A DNA stretch of 64,000 nt from Coffea arabica (Eukaryota; Streptophyta; Magnoliopsida; Gentianales; Rubiaceae), in the NCBI RefSeq assembly GCF_036785885.1, contig NC_092312.1, positions 18,866,001 through 18,930,000 on the forward strand, given 5' to 3'. The notes beneath the pieces were generated by a model that was not told where the DNA came from, ran no database searches, and worked only from the letters and a program-made list of their open reading frames with translations. The position numbers were made by a program, and so were the translations under genes. This document shows, piece after piece, positions 10,797 to 24,856 of the stretch (the first letter of the stretch is position 1; each line of letters begins with the position of its first letter).

Positions 10797-13605
10797 ATGG
10801 ACAGTGGTGAATTTCCAAGTCTGTATCCATTGCACCAGTGCAAAACTATTTACGTGGTTGGTATATTCCAATTTTCTAGATATTCAGTATCATGCTCTGA
10901 GTATTCCAATTTACCCCCTCTTTTAAGTTTGAAGGATACTTAAGATTGTCCTTTCTCTTGGCTTTTACACACAATTTAATGGTCTCTGTGGTCTTATTAA
11001 ACTATAACTTAGGTGAGGCATGCTCAAGGAATTCATAATGTGGAAGGAGATAAGAACTATAAAGCATATATGTCTCCAGAATATTTCGACGCACACCTTA
11101 CTCCACTGGGCTGGCAACAGGTTGGGAACAGCTAACTTCCTGTGATACAAAGTTGAATCTCTTACCTTTATTTTGTTTTTCAGTCTAGAACAAAGTCCTT
11201 AACGGTGACTATAGGGTATGACAATCTTTAGCTCTTGTATCAGGTTGATAATTTGCGCAAGCATGTACATACAAGCGGGCTTTTAAATAGGATTGAATTA
11301 GTTGTCACATCTCCATTGCTAAGGTACCAATTCTCTAACTTTTCGTGTATTAACTACCATAAGCTATCATTTTTGGAAAGAATGACTCCTCAAACTCTAG
11401 CAATTCTGGCATTTTTGCAATCAACGTTGTGTTTGCTTATCCAATTGCTTAAACATACATATTTTCATTTCTTGAACCACCTAAACTGAATTTCTTGAAT
11501 GAAGAAAGAAACTCCAGCAGAATTAGGCTGCAGCTAGCCTCAAAACCTAATAGTACCTCTAAATTATAGATCAGTGACTGTTTCTTTAGTCTTTTTTTTT
11601 TTGAGCATCGAATTGTGGTCTGTCAATGCCATTCCCATATGGTTGAGTACGCATTTTTCAAGTGCAACGGGATGACGTTTTATAGGCTAATTACTGTCAA
11701 TACCTGCTGTCCCCTGATTCAAGGAGACTAAAGTTAACCAAAGGAGACTAAAGTTAACCATTATAGATTTGACTGAATAGTTGCTACACAAGCTCTTACC
11801 TGATATGAAAAGGCATGCCATGGCGCCTTGACTGTATGCTTTTGGTTATGATGATTTATCCTGACACTACAGAACCATGCAAACTGCTGTTGGGGTATTT
11901 GGTGGTGATGGCTATACAGACAGGATGGATACCCTGCCACTCATGTTGGCAAATGCAGGAAATAGTCGGCGTGCTGCAATTTCAAGTCTTAATTGTCCTC
12001 CTATTGTTGCATTAGAACTTTGTCGAGAACATTTGGTAGGTCCTTTGAAGGTTATGCGTGCAACTTTTGATTTTAAATGTGAACATTCTTGTGGTTGTGG
12101 ATAGCATTCTGATTTTCTTGGTTCAAGTCTGGGGTAGAAAGGAAGCTTTGATTTAATTACTAAGATCAAATGCTTTATTTTTTCTGACGCTGTTGAGGCA
12201 AGAGAAATTACTTAGGGCAGAAAGTCGAAGCTCTGCTGGACTGAACAGTGAAATGTTATATAAGCATAATTGACTAATTATTTAATTAAGTTTTCATAAC
12301 ACTGTTACAAATACGAGTTTAACAATTTTCTTTTTCTGCAATTTGACAATTTCCAGAGCATTTATCTGTTATCCTTATTCTGAAATGCTTGTAATAGAGT
12401 TGAATGTACTATCTGACAAATTGATCATCAAATTTTAAGTTTCTTGTTCTGTTTGTGTCGTGCTGATCTAGTTAGATTATTTCATGGTACATCTTTTGAG
12501 CCAGTTTTCTTTCTTAATCTTGCTTTGTTTGCTAATAATAAGTCTTTCATTTCCTAGACCTTTATCTGTTTTTGGATTTTTAGTGGTATGCATGTGCTTA
12601 CGTCTGCATGATTGTATGCTTAATTAGGCTTCTTAACATGGTTTAGAAATTATGTATACAGTTTCCCTTCTTGTTGGATTGGGATATATAGTATTTAAAG
12701 TATGCAAAGTGTTCAGCTGTCTTTGAAGTTTAATTCTGCCAAGTATATTATGTACATTAAGTGACCCTAACGTTTGAATTTTTGTTGACTTGAATAAATA
12801 TTTTCAAAAGTCAAGGGAATTTTTTTAAACTCTTAAATATTGCTTATAGAACTCAAATATCACAACTACTTCCACTTAAATCCAGCGAATTTCCATTTTC
12901 CTTTTTTTCTTTTTTATGAGAGACTAGAGGGTATGTGGTAGAGGAGAATATGTTACTCCAGATTCAGATTTTATTTGCATAACTTCTATGTTCATATAAA
13001 AGCCTGAATCTTTTTCATTGAATAATCTGGTTGCAGGGTGTTCATCCATGTGATAAGAGGAGAAGCATCAGTGAGTACCAGTGCCTTTTTCCTGCAATAG
13101 ATTTTTCACTGGCAAGTGTTTCAAATCTCTGCTACCAGTCATTTAGGGTGATATAATGCTATCATTCGTCATGGACCAGATATTTCAAACAGATTTTTCC
13201 TTGCATATGATTGGATCTTGAATCTTGATTTATGTTTAGATAGCAAGCGATGAGGACACTTTGTGGAAGGCAAATGTCAGGGAGACAAAAGAAGAAGTTG
13301 CAGCTAGAGGAATGAACTTCATGAAATGGTAAACTACTTTATTGTTCTTGCATTAGAAGTTGAACTTTAATTGCAACCAGAAGCTTGTGTTCAGGTGCAC
13401 ATAGGCTTACACTTATCATCTGTAGAAATAGATTGTAGTAGTTTCAGTCTTGAGTAAGTAACCTGTGCTCAGGAGTACTTTAATAAAGTTTTTGATTTTT
13501 GGCCATCTTGGCCATTACTGCTTGGTGACAAACACATATGATAGAATGGGGCTTAGTCACAAGGTTCACTGGGAGTTAGGCTTGGACTAGGGATGCAAAG
13601 CATGG

Positions 13606-13656
<51 letters not shown>

Positions 13657-14683
13657 ATCATTGTTAATTCAAGAGAAGATTAAATGCTCATATATGCATA
13701 TTTATGAGTCTTTATACAATATAGCTGCATATATGTGAGTCGTTATACAATATATAGATATAAGTAGCTATATTTATGTCATACTGTTTGTTAGATATGT
13801 ATTTAGATTGGTGATGCATGAAAACATGTGAGAAAGGTTCGACCCATCCACATGAATCATTTAGGAAGAATCTTGTGAAGGAGGTTGATTCTTTTCTGTT
13901 TTACCTTCCCTAGAACACTTTTCTGAAAAACATATATCATGGATGCAGGTTACTGTCACGAAAAGAGAAAGAGATAGCTGTTGTTACCCACAGTGGATTC
14001 TTGTTTCATACACTATCCGCATTTGGTAATGACTGTCACTCTTCAGTGAAGAAAGAAATTGCTCAGCAGTAAGTTCTCATAGGACTAGTATCTATCTACA
14101 AAAATTTTAAACTCCATTTGGATGATGTGCTAAACTATTTCGTGCTTTAAATGGCTAAATACCTACCTTGTTAGCAAATCATTGACTATTAAAGGTGAAC
14201 TGGAAACTTAAATTTGGGAAGGATGATATTTAAAAGGCAAGTCACTCTCATAAAATCTTGTCAAAAGATTCGCCCAGCATTTCTACATTCAGATCAGGCC
14301 AGGAGTAACATCTTAAGGGAGGGGAAAAGCTGCTCTAGAAGGAAAAAAAATTAGTCAACAGAATGACTACTTTTCTTGAAATTCATTGTTTCTGTCAAGA
14401 CGTTCTATGAAAGAAATGATTACTTTCTCCATGTTTTGCAGTTTTGCTAATTGTGAGCTTCGCTCAATGGTCCTTGTGGATAAAAGGTAGTAGATTGTTC
14501 TGTTTTCCGCGGCCATTTGAGTATATTTACTCGTTTGCCTACAACGTATCTGACTTTTTCCAATTTTCCAGCATGATAGGGTCAGACAGTTCACCAATAA
14601 ATTATCCCGGTAAAATTCCTTCTGGGCTGGATTTGCCCAGCGATTTAGCAGCCGAGAAGAATCTGGAAAATGGGAAGACCTAA
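10797..14683 (+). CDS. Phosphoglycerate-mutase-like histidine phosphatase family protein
   Basis: Nine coding exons: 10797-10856, 11013-11120, 11244-11323, 11873-12035, 13037-13111, 13240-13328, 13949-14068, 14442-14486 and 14572-14683 (852 bases, 283 residues). The phosphohistidine motif of the histidine phosphatase superfamily is VRHAQGIHN, with His23 as the likely nucleophile. The second half carries the paired catalytic His in VVTHSGF, and other family blocks are LTPLGWQQV and VVTSPLLRTMQT. Members act on varied phosphoesters, and plant copies are named phosphoglycerate-mutase-like without proven mutase activity, so the substrate is unknown. The exon starting at 13037 must end at a GC donor (13112) to keep frame. 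An upstream exon may add a plastid-type leader (annotated separately). The gene diverges from TBL and converges with the FAAH gene. Confidence 0.92.
11721..11760. repeat. Exact 20-bp tandem duplication in an intron
   Basis: The unit AAGGAGACTAAAGTTAACCA occurs twice back to back with no difference, inside the intron between the exons ending at 11323 and starting at 11873. Identity of the copies points to a recent slippage event. Confidence 0.95.
13607..13653. repeat. (CT)n microsatellite in a phosphatase intron
   Basis: An uninterrupted CT dinucleotide run of about 47 bases in the intron between exons 13240-13328 and 13949-14068. It is long enough to be polymorphic between individuals. Confidence 0.97.
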
Positions 14684-15828
14684 CGAAAGACATTCCAATC
14701 GGTCTTTGAAGGTAATCATAAACCTGTTCTTGTGGTAGCTTCACTTTTGACTTGGTTTCAAACAAAAGTTGACAACTTTATCATTTTCTGCACCTATCTG
14801 AGGAAATTTATGATTTTTCTTATAAGGTTTGATCATGTCTAATGCACAGACAAGATGTACCTTTATTCACTTCCTAGTTGATTTAAACTGCAAGCCATGA
14901 TACAAAAACGAGCTGCATGTTGTTGATTACTTGAGTCTTGACATCTGCCAATTTCCCTTTGGTTTTTGTTTCTTGAGGAGAGAGATTCTTTGTGCAAAAG
15001 CAGACCATTTCTTCTCTAATTACTAGTTATTAGATTGCAATTTCTTAAAGCATATTAGACTGCATGTATGCAAAAATATAATCAATTTCTCTCGGCCAGT
15101 ATCTGCTTCATAAATGATGGAAGAACCACTTACTCAGATCAACCCATTGAAGCATGGGATTGCTGCTGCTATATGCCTATGCACTCTTGGCTGCAATCTC
15201 ACGACTTAAAAAGCAGCTGAACTTTTCGTGGAGATGATGATTTTCTAGATGCAAGGAGCAATACTGTTTTGCATCGTCTGTAATTTGTTTGGTTATATAT
15301 ATGTAAGCCATCTAAATTTCTATCTCTTGGGAGATTACTGCAAATCTACCGTAAAATCTGATCATATTTTTCTGTCTCTTGGAACTAAGAGGGTTTTATT
15401 TATCTCTATTCTCTTGAGCAATGCTTTCCGCCTTGATTTAAGATTCCAACAGTTCCTTTGCTGATTGTTTGTTATTTTTTCGGCTTAAGCTTTTACCTTT
15501 CCCCAGTCCCCAGAACCGAAAATACATTACCGTGTTCCCATGCTAAAGAAATGGAAACTCAAGAACAAAAATTACGAAAGAGACAAGGTGCGCTTTGCAA
15601 TTGCAAGGAAACAGAAGAGACACGGCCAGATGCAGATTGCTCAACATTTTGTTTCTTCCCAAAGTTTATGTCACTCAGATTCATTATTTTGCAACGCCAC
15701 TGCATTTCAAACTATTGAACCGCTCAAGCATGCAACTGGTTTTGCCAGACTCTGTCAGGCTGATATTCTTCCTGGCACCTCACAGACTGCACCAGTGACC
15801 AACCAAATATAAGGCCTTCATTTTTTAG
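14684..15828. other. Convergent 3' region between phosphatase and FAAH genes
   Basis: This contains the 3'UTRs of the two converging genes. An open frame at 15540-15812 (+) has no recognisable family and lies where FAAH 3'UTR is expected. Otherwise nothing is seen. Confidence 0.6.
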
Positions 15829-18800
15829 CTAGTTCCCTTTTAACAAGTCAAAGAACTGCACTGGTTTCTTCTTTGGCTCAGGACAAATCTCCTGAAAATG
15901 CAGATAAAACAAGCCGGTTCAGTCTTTTGAAGATATACAGACAGTCATGCTCCACACAACAAAAATCTAATTCTTGTATGTAAACTAAACCAATACCTCT
16001 ATGGCAGCAGCTAGACGTAAAATAGAAGCTTCACCCCACGGACGACCTAAAAGCTGTAGACCTATTGGGAGTCCGTGCTTATCATAACCAACCTGACATA
16101 CAGCATTTTGTCACAGAATAATCAAACGTGAGAAAGCTGGGTTCTCATATTAGACCCATCAAATTCCAAAAGTATTATTTTGTGGGCACTGGAAGTGAAA
16201 GGATCAGTTCAATTGTGAGGTAGTTGAAAACAGAGATTTCCAATAGTTAGTGAAGTCACCATATTAGTATGTGCAACAGGTTCGTTCATCATGGCCTGTA
16301 TAAAAAGAGAACCAAACATCGCACAGATTCTAACCACTTGCAGAATATATTTAATGAACTTTATCGTATAGTCAGAGACTACGGACGCTGTAGAGTAGAA
16401 TCTTGCAACACTAGTGAGATTTAGATTCACTTTGCTGGGGAGGCTAGAAAAATGTCATAATACCTACTACAGATATATTTGACAAAACAAAGTCTCCATA
16501 ATACCTACTACGAGGTGCAAAGACCAAAGGCGATCCAAAAAGCCCAGGACGCTAGTCAGTCTAGGGGGTGACTGGAAAAAATAGACGTTCCACTATTTTG
16601 AACTAGCTATGGAAGAGATATAGAGGGCCAAGATGCTTGGACCAAGGAAATAGTGTCTAAGGGTAAACACAGTATAACTGCAGAAGTATGAAGGAAAATA
16701 CTTTAATGAACCACAAAAGATCCAAAGTCAAGAGATCGTACACTTCATATAACCTGGAGTCTATCTTCAATGTGAACTCAAACCTAATGTTTGGTTAGGT
16801 CTACCTACTTTGCATGATGAAGAGAATAAGCTTTCTACGTGTCAGGGGGCAATTAAGTGCTTTTTTTTACAACCAGGTTGAACAACCTTTAGGAAAAATA
16901 TTATGCTCGAGCATAGACAAGGCCCAAAAAACAAAGCACAAAAGAAATCTGGGAACAGGGGAATCATTTATTAAAGGGAGGACATGTTGAGTCACGCTGG
17001 TGTTCTTGCCATCTAAAACAAAGCAAAGCAACTAAGAGACACTTACAGGGACAGAAATTGCAGGCAATCCAAGAAGATTTGCCGGCACAACAAAGCGCAT
17101 GAGATTTCCTGAAAAAGAAGAAGCATTAATATGGTCATACTGGAGCTTTAAAGCAAATTAGTGTTCTAGTAATAACATTCTTAACTGAAAGTAATTAGTT
17201 TGCACAGCTAAAATGATTTTACATAACTTGAAGCATCGTAGTTAAGTGCAAACACTTGCAAGATCTCTTGACATAAGATATTACAAATTAGTAGAAGTTT
17301 GCATGATGATAAAACAAACCAACCAACCTGAGACTTGAAGATCTGTCTCTCCAGATTTAAGGGCAGCTGGGGGTATGATAGGTGCTGTCATGCTGAAAAA
17401 GGGAATTTTCATATGCCAGTAAGAGTTTGCTCGAAAGAGGCCGCTTTGTCACAGTAAAGAAGTAAACAAAAATGTTCAAGAAAAGGCTTTTCTGGCTGAT
17501 TGTTACACGAGTGACAAGTGAAAACCAGGAGAAGAGGAAGAATAGCCACGAATGATGATTGAATGACTGAAGGATATAATGGGCAGGAGACGAACCAAAG
17601 AGTCAAAAACATATTTTTGAATCATATCATAAAGAACCATAAGAGTAGAACTCGCACTTACCCTGTTGTAGGGGTGACAATGACATCCACCTTCTTGAAA
17701 ATTTCCATATGGTAGTGCATTATCCTTCTTCTGTATGGCAATATATAAGATGAGATTCAAACTTGTGCTGAATTCATAGTAAAATAGCATTTTATAGTGA
17801 GTGTCAGTAATCTAACACTTGCATTTCCTGGAGAGTATCGAACCTTTAAGATATCATAATGCTAACTGCCTTTTCCTAATTAACAGTAAATTATGGAAGC
17901 AAAGTTGTAGAAGAAACAATGGGTGACTATTAGTAAGATGATTGAGATACCAAGTCTCAGTTTTTCAAAGTCATGCACACTTAAGCAGAAGAAAACTTTA
18001 CCTGGATGACATAACAACACGAACAATTTATTTAACCAATAAAAAAAAAAAAAAAACCTTGATCCTCAAGACAATATTCTAGTCTGGAATAACAAACACA
18101 TTAGTTTGACAAGTAGGTTGCAACTTTTACCAGTCCAAGTTTGTCATTTTGCCTGAAACAAACTGCAATTGTAAAATCAAATTTTTGAATATTTCCAGAG
18201 GTCCGTGCATGGTTGTGAGAGTGAATGTGGTTATAAAAATAGCTTTAAAGGGGAAAAAAAAACCAACATATCAAATCGGACATAAGCGTAATTAATTATG
18301 TGGCCCAGAAAGTACTTACATGATATTGATTTAAGCACATAACACTACAGATCATAATAAATATGCCTTACCTTAAACACTGGGCAGCAACATAATCTGA
18401 TGCAGTGAATGTTCTAAAAAGTGCCAGATTTGTGCGAGTGTCAAGTGAAAAGTATTTCCCTTTCCTACACAACAAGAGGTAGCAACAAAAAATGTTTTCA
18501 AACCATCAAACACTTGAGAAAAATTACAAAGTTAGCAAACTCAAAGTCCTCAAGTAGAGCGCACACAAATGAAATCATACGATCCAAAAGTTAAGCTTCA
18601 TACCCATCCTCAAAATCAGGAGTCAAAGAGGAAAGCGATTCAGAACCAATGGAAAGAATATGAGCTGTGCGCATCTCGTGCAGCTCTGGAATAGCAATCT
18701 CCACCATCTAAATGACAGACGGTCTAAAAGATTAGAAGCATAAAGCATATTGTTTATGCACATATCAGGAAACAACTTCTCACTCTGATTTGATGCACTT

Positions 18801-21800
18801 AATGTTGTGTTCAATAATAGCATGTGCACGAAGCAACTGACTTACGTTGCACCCATGTTTTTCTGATAGCAAATTAAGAATTTCCTCGCACTTGATGGAG
18901 ATATCAGTTGAGAAAACGTCATTGAACCACTGCAGAAGGAAGCTACATACCAGTAATGGTAATTGAGAGTGACTAAATTACTAATTTTCTGTTGAAATTG
19001 AGAGAAGAAATACCTCTGTGTACTTCCCCAACCGCAATGATCCTACAGCATTCAACCCCTCATGGGAAGACAAATATGGCAAACAAGGAAGAGACTGCAA
19101 AAGGATCAGAAAATGAAGAAGATAACTAGTACTGTAGAATAAAAAACAACACTTCTGTAACTTGTAACAAGATCTTATCATGCTCCCTGACTTTAGATCA
19201 GTCAACAGCAAACTTGACACCGGCATAGGACACTTAGAGTAATTGCTGGTTCTAATCTATTCATTTGATGCACCATCAAATACAACTACTCATTACATCC
19301 ACCTCTTCAACATTAACCAGCATGAAATTCTAGTATGTAAACCTAAACTTGACTTAACAGGGCATCAGCTTCTGGAAACTGTTTCTGAGTACTGTTATAA
19401 AATTAATAATCAGATATTCAATTAGCCAAAACTTCAACTTTTAGTCAAGTCTTTTGCTTCCCTTCAGGTTTCAACTAAATTCGTGTAACTAAAAACATGG
19501 GAAGAGAAGTGTGTTAAAAATCAGGTATCCTCAAAATCTCAAATGTTGGGAGAAAAAGGAGAACAATATTAAAGTTGCATCAATTGCAGAAAAGCAAAGA
19601 TCAGTTTAACACCCTGTGTATCCTTTTTTTCGGTGAATGACTATCTCAAGTTCATTTAGCATAAGATACCATTTAATCATTATTTATTATTGGAAGTAAT
19701 GTGCTTCCGTAAATTGTGGATGTCCTTCTTTCCTTTAAAAAAAAAAAACCAAATCCATTCGTGCAGCAAAAGTCAAAGAAAAACTTGATTTAGGGATATA
19801 TTCTGCTAACCATTTGTTCTGTTTCATTAAGTTGTACCTTGAAAATGCATAAAGAATGAATAAAATATGTGGATTGGCTAAAAATAGATAACTGGACTCG
19901 CAACTGGAAAAGGAAACTTAAGAGCCAAGCAAGTATAACAGTTTGGACCATACAGGTCGCAAGGCAATTCTATCTGCAGCAGAGGACCCCAATATTGCTG
20001 CATACCTGAAAAGTTGTCAAAACACCAACCAATCAGGATAGATCATCTTCCAATTGACAGAGTTTATGGTCTAAGCAACAAAAGAGTCTACTGCTTTTGC
20101 TTAAATTTAACATATCAGATATTTTACAAATGCTTTTTGAACTACTGTATAAAGCCCTGGGCTATTTTAACTTGATTTCATGCTTCCAAATGGCAGAAAA
20201 GTTTGACCTTGGTTTTAGTGCAGTCATAATTCTCTCCAGGTATTTTCCATGCCTTAACAGACATCTCTCTCGGATTTCTAATTTAGAGCCTCTACCTCTT
20301 CATTGTGCCTGGGTCTCATTTAACAGTACATTCAAGAAAATGTCAAAGGCTCCATTGGTTCCATGTGTCATGCAGGTAGGTGTTAAGATGTATACAAAAG
20401 GGAAAACACATGCTGTGCTGGCAAAGCTAACGACTTGAAATGATGACACGACCACATTATTTGTGCTAAAGTCCAAGTTAGAAACCAGAATAAAAATGAG
20501 AGAAATATGATAATCCAGCTGGAATACTATGTATTTAGCTCAAAGTAACTTGAAAAAATTAATTTAGAAGTGTACTAAAGATTATATTCAGTTGCCCGCA
20601 TCCACTAAATTCATCGAGGAGGCATTTGAACCCATCCAATAGATCCAAACTTCATTCAAGTCACATTTCCATGCAGATACAGTTGCTGGACAATCTTACA
20701 TATAAAGATATTGAAGTGAAAACTACTTTATATAGGAACATAATAATATAAATTTGTATTCTAAATCACTCCATGCTTAACCATGTAACAACATAAAAAT
20801 AGCAGAAAAGTGAGGTATGGATAGCATACAAAGAAGCTCATACACATCAATCACTTACACAAGTAATGCATCCTCAACTGATGATGTGATAGGCCCAATA
20901 ATCTCTACAGTCCCTGAATCACACAATGCCCTGAAACAGAAAGCTGAGAGATATTAAGTTCACATAGTCCAGTTTAACTGCACGAGATAATTAACAATTA
21001 AGAAAATTTATCTGCACTTGAACAACCCAATTTATCCCACATCTTCTCTAATCAAATTTCAATTCTTTGGGATTCTGTTCTCCAAACTAGTTGTAAGATA
21101 GAGGACTAAAACTTTTCACTTTTCATAAGTGATGAATAAACTTTTGCTTGACAAGATGGTCAAGAGTACAATGCTGATAAGACAGATAAGGGAATACAAA
21201 ATGCTATTACAACATGGTAAAATAAGCCAACATGAGAAATAATGTGACATATGATTGACTTCCACATTCAGACTGGACTTTACTTGTGATGGGGGATAAA
21301 GTAATGACAATGTATTTATTTCTATAGTTTCCGAGCTGATGGAAAAATACTTTAAGAGTCAAGCATTACATGTCTGTTGTAGATTTCCATATGTTTGAAG
21401 AACAAGAAAATTCCTTTTCAGAATGAATAAAAATAAGTTCAAAGATCTAATCAAATTTGATGCTAGAATAAATATATACATACACAAATGTAGGCCAAAG
21501 AAAATGCTCGAAGCTTACAACCTAAACAACTCAAACAGGACCACTCTGAAAGAGAAAATGTGACTTGAAATCAAAAGGAAAAAAAAATAGTACAGAGAGA
21601 AACAGTTCAATCTAAAGGAAGTGTCATGTTATTAATGACTTACCCTCTCATGTCAGTCCGGCCATATGTCGTCTTCAAGCCAACAACACCACAAAGAGAA
21701 GACGGAATACGTACTGAACCTGCCTTTTGAGTAACCATATGGAATTAGAAGGATTTGATAAAAGTGAAGAAAATGATTCAGAAGCCTAAAGAGCTGTTAG

Positions 21801-24800
21801 TGTATAACCTCCGCCATCTGTTCCCAATGCAGCCGAACATAGTCCGGAAGCAACAATTGCTGCTGGCCCTGAAGAAGATCCACCTGTATACCTATCTGGA
21901 GAGTGGGGATTCCTTGCAGTCCTGCGATATGGAACATAACATTTTCAGTTAGACATCAATTTGACAAAAAATCTGCAAACCAAATCTTCCCTCCAAAAAA
22001 AAAAATCAGTAAAAAACTGAACTAGCCAATGCAAGTTTGTCATCATTAGTCAGATTACTTAGCTCAGTCTAAAGGGAAAAGAAAATTAGGTGTTTACCAT
22101 AATATACCATCCACATAATGCAAGCCCCCCTTATCTATTTACTTTTTTACTTTGTTTGAAGGAGGGGGAAGCAAGGCAGAGAAGAAGATAGGGAAGAAAA
22201 ACCCTAGCCATGGCACCATACTACAGGATGTTTCTGGTTCATGACTTTATATTAATAGCAGGCTATATCTAGGATATATATTATTATGACCATTGGCAGA
22301 TCCCTGAAAGACCATAAACCTCTGTAGCACTCTGTTAGGTAGGTAACTGGGGGCTTCAATATCATTTAAGTGTTAAACAACTACAATATCTAATGTCACA
22401 AATCTGCACACTAATAATGCATATGGAAGTCGTACTTAAATAATATCATAGTGAAAACAAATACTACAAAGATTCTGAGCCAAATAAGATTCAAACATGT
22501 ACCAATACCAACAAAATAAAAGTGAGGAAAAAGATGAACCAGATTCGCTAAAAGATGGTGCAGAAGCATCACAAAATAAAGAAGTAAAATCTAGAATCCT
22601 GAAATTGCTACATAAAGAAAGTTCTGAAATCTCATTAAATCTCAGGAAGGTACTCAAGCTCAGTAGCATTTCAGTTGGATTGGACTGCATTAAAAGGATT
22701 ATCAGTTGGATTGCATTTCTGTCTTGAACTAACCAACACAAACCAAGCATCTATTCACTAGGACCTAAAAAATAGACTATACTTGAAGATGAGCAAATTT
22801 TTCACTCCCAAAAGCTTAGATCCATGGTTTGCATGTGCAATGACGATAACGTTTTACTACTGCAGAATGTTGCATAATTGCAAAACTTACCCATGATTCG
22901 GATTATTTCCAGTTGTTCCCAGGCCAAATTCATGCATGTTGGCTTTTCCAACTAAAATCACACCACAGCTCCGTAACCTTGACACAGAAACTGCATCTTT
23001 TTTCACCTTACGCACCTCATGTAACCATGTTGTTCCACCTTTTGATCACAAAGCACTAACTTCTTAATTACTCAAAAAGCAACTGGAGAAAATAGAAAGC
23101 AAAAATGATACCATTGGACGGATAAGGGTGGCAATCGATGTCATCCTTGATAGCCATGAATGTCCCATCTAATACTGACAGTGGTTTTCCTGGAGAACCA
23201 CTCATCAGAGGGGAATGAGTTAACGCCAAAAAAACTTCAATTACTTAAGTAAATATAAGATAAAATTCAGCCGCAGAATAGCCTAACATATTTTAGTGAC
23301 GTTGTAAATCTACAATACCTTCCTCAAACCTCTGTGTTGAAGCTGCAGCTTGCTTTCTTATATCCTCAGGGTCATAAGAAATTAGTAATGGTGTTGATGG
23401 ATTCTTATTGTCGAACTCCCCGATTGCTGCAATGAACCGCTCAGCAACCTAGACAAAGAATTAATTTCTTGAAAATAGTGTATAAGAGAAGAATAGATAC
23501 AATCATACCAATTAAACTCACTTACGATGGAAGGGGTTGTAAGCTTAGATCTGTATGCATATGCATAATCACGAATCTTCCAGTAGCAGAAAGATGCAAT
23601 AGAATCTGCAATCCATGTCTCATCAGGATCGTAGTGTGGAAGACACTTCAATGCTAATTCAACTCGGTCTTCTGGTTTTCCATCTTCTTCCAAATGAGCA
23701 ACACCAGACTCGGGTTCTAAACATAGATTATGGAATCTTGGTCAGAAGCATCTTAGAAGGATATAAAATTTTTGAAGGGCAAGCTCAACTACAAAACTCG
23801 TGCCTTGTTCCGTATTGTCAGATAACTTCTGATTTTTGTGCATGAAATGACATCAGGGAGCCCAGGAGGACTTAATGGGAATGCATCAGCAAATCTTATT
23901 TTTTAGAACATTACAGGCCCTTTTTGCACTGAATCACCCATTTCTGTGTGAGAATTTTAGAGGTGAATCACCCATTTCGGTTTAATCTTTTCATTTGTCT
24001 TTGCGCATTCATTCTTTTGACTTGCATATATAAGAACATAGGAAGCAAAAGGAAGAGGCATTACTTTCCAAAGGAACTCTCACTGCATACCAATAACCAC
24101 GCATGTTCCTTTATCTCCTATATTTCTGTCATCCTCAAATACTACTCCTTAGTTTAAATTGCTCAATGCGTCACATGTAGATGGAAGGCCTCATAACTTC
24201 ATGCAAAATTCAGTAGATAAAAGCAATATTGTTCACTTGTACTCATTCGGTTTTGTAATTGTACGCAATAAAGCATGGTTGAAAAGATAGTGAAATTTCA
24301 TTAAAAAAAAAACAACAACAAAAAAGAGGCAATTCCTAGAATTAAGTATCGAATATTGTAGCAAGGCAAGAAAAAGTAAAGGAAAGGAGTAAGAATGAAC
24401 CTTGGGGAGGAAACTCAGGTCTAAACATGGGAGGTTCGGGGATGACAGTATTTCTCAACATCTGTGACCAAGTTGCCAATAAACACATAATTAAAATGAT
24501 AATGGCAAAGAAATAATTTGAGACTTGAAAAATGCACTGACCTCGACCACCCTATTCTGCTTCTTCAAATGAGATAAAAGCATGGGACCAATGAATGGCG
24601 CTTCTAGTAACCCCACAAGCAATTTGAGCGAAAATCCAGTCAAATGCGGAGCTGCAAAATCAACACGTCGTTAATTGCTAATCAGAAGCACAATCTAATT
24701 CAACAATGAATACGCCATTTAGACAACAGCAATCTTCAATTTCAACTGTATAAGGGGAAAAAGAACAAAAACAGAACCTTGAACTTGTTCAAATTCATAT

Positions 24801-24856
24801 TTGACAGCAGTCAAGTCGACTTCAGCTGCAGGCAACATTACTCGCTTCTTCCCCAT
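15829..24856 (-). CDS. FAAH: Fatty acid amide hydrolase (amidase signature family)
   Basis: Twenty coding exons, in transcript order 24856-24778, 24651-24542, 24461-24401, 23716-23526, 23448-23319, 23189-23112, 23038-22891, 21921-21809, 21719-21644, 20930-20859, 20005-19954, 19094-19014, 18929-18846, 18707-18604, 18464-18372, 17730-17662, 17392-17328, 17108-17047, 16092-15997, 15891-15829, give 1827 bases and 608 residues; the Arabidopsis enzyme has 607. The enzyme cleaves N-acylethanolamines to fatty acid and ethanolamine. The Ser-cisSer-Lys machinery falls at the numbers reported for the Arabidopsis enzyme: Lys205 (FMAIKDDID), Ser281 and Ser282 (TGGSSSG), Ser305 and Arg307 ([10 protein letters not shown]). 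The N-terminal region ([20 protein letters not shown]) matches the membrane-associating helix of the plant enzyme. A 5'UTR intron at about 25009-24925 is likely (AAAG then GTATGT; GATGCAG). Confidence 0.96.

Noticed and set aside
15540-15812. 90-residue plus-strand frame next to the FAAH stop codon
   Set aside because: It lies where both converging genes should have 3'UTR, three overlapping frames are open there, and no family is recognisable.
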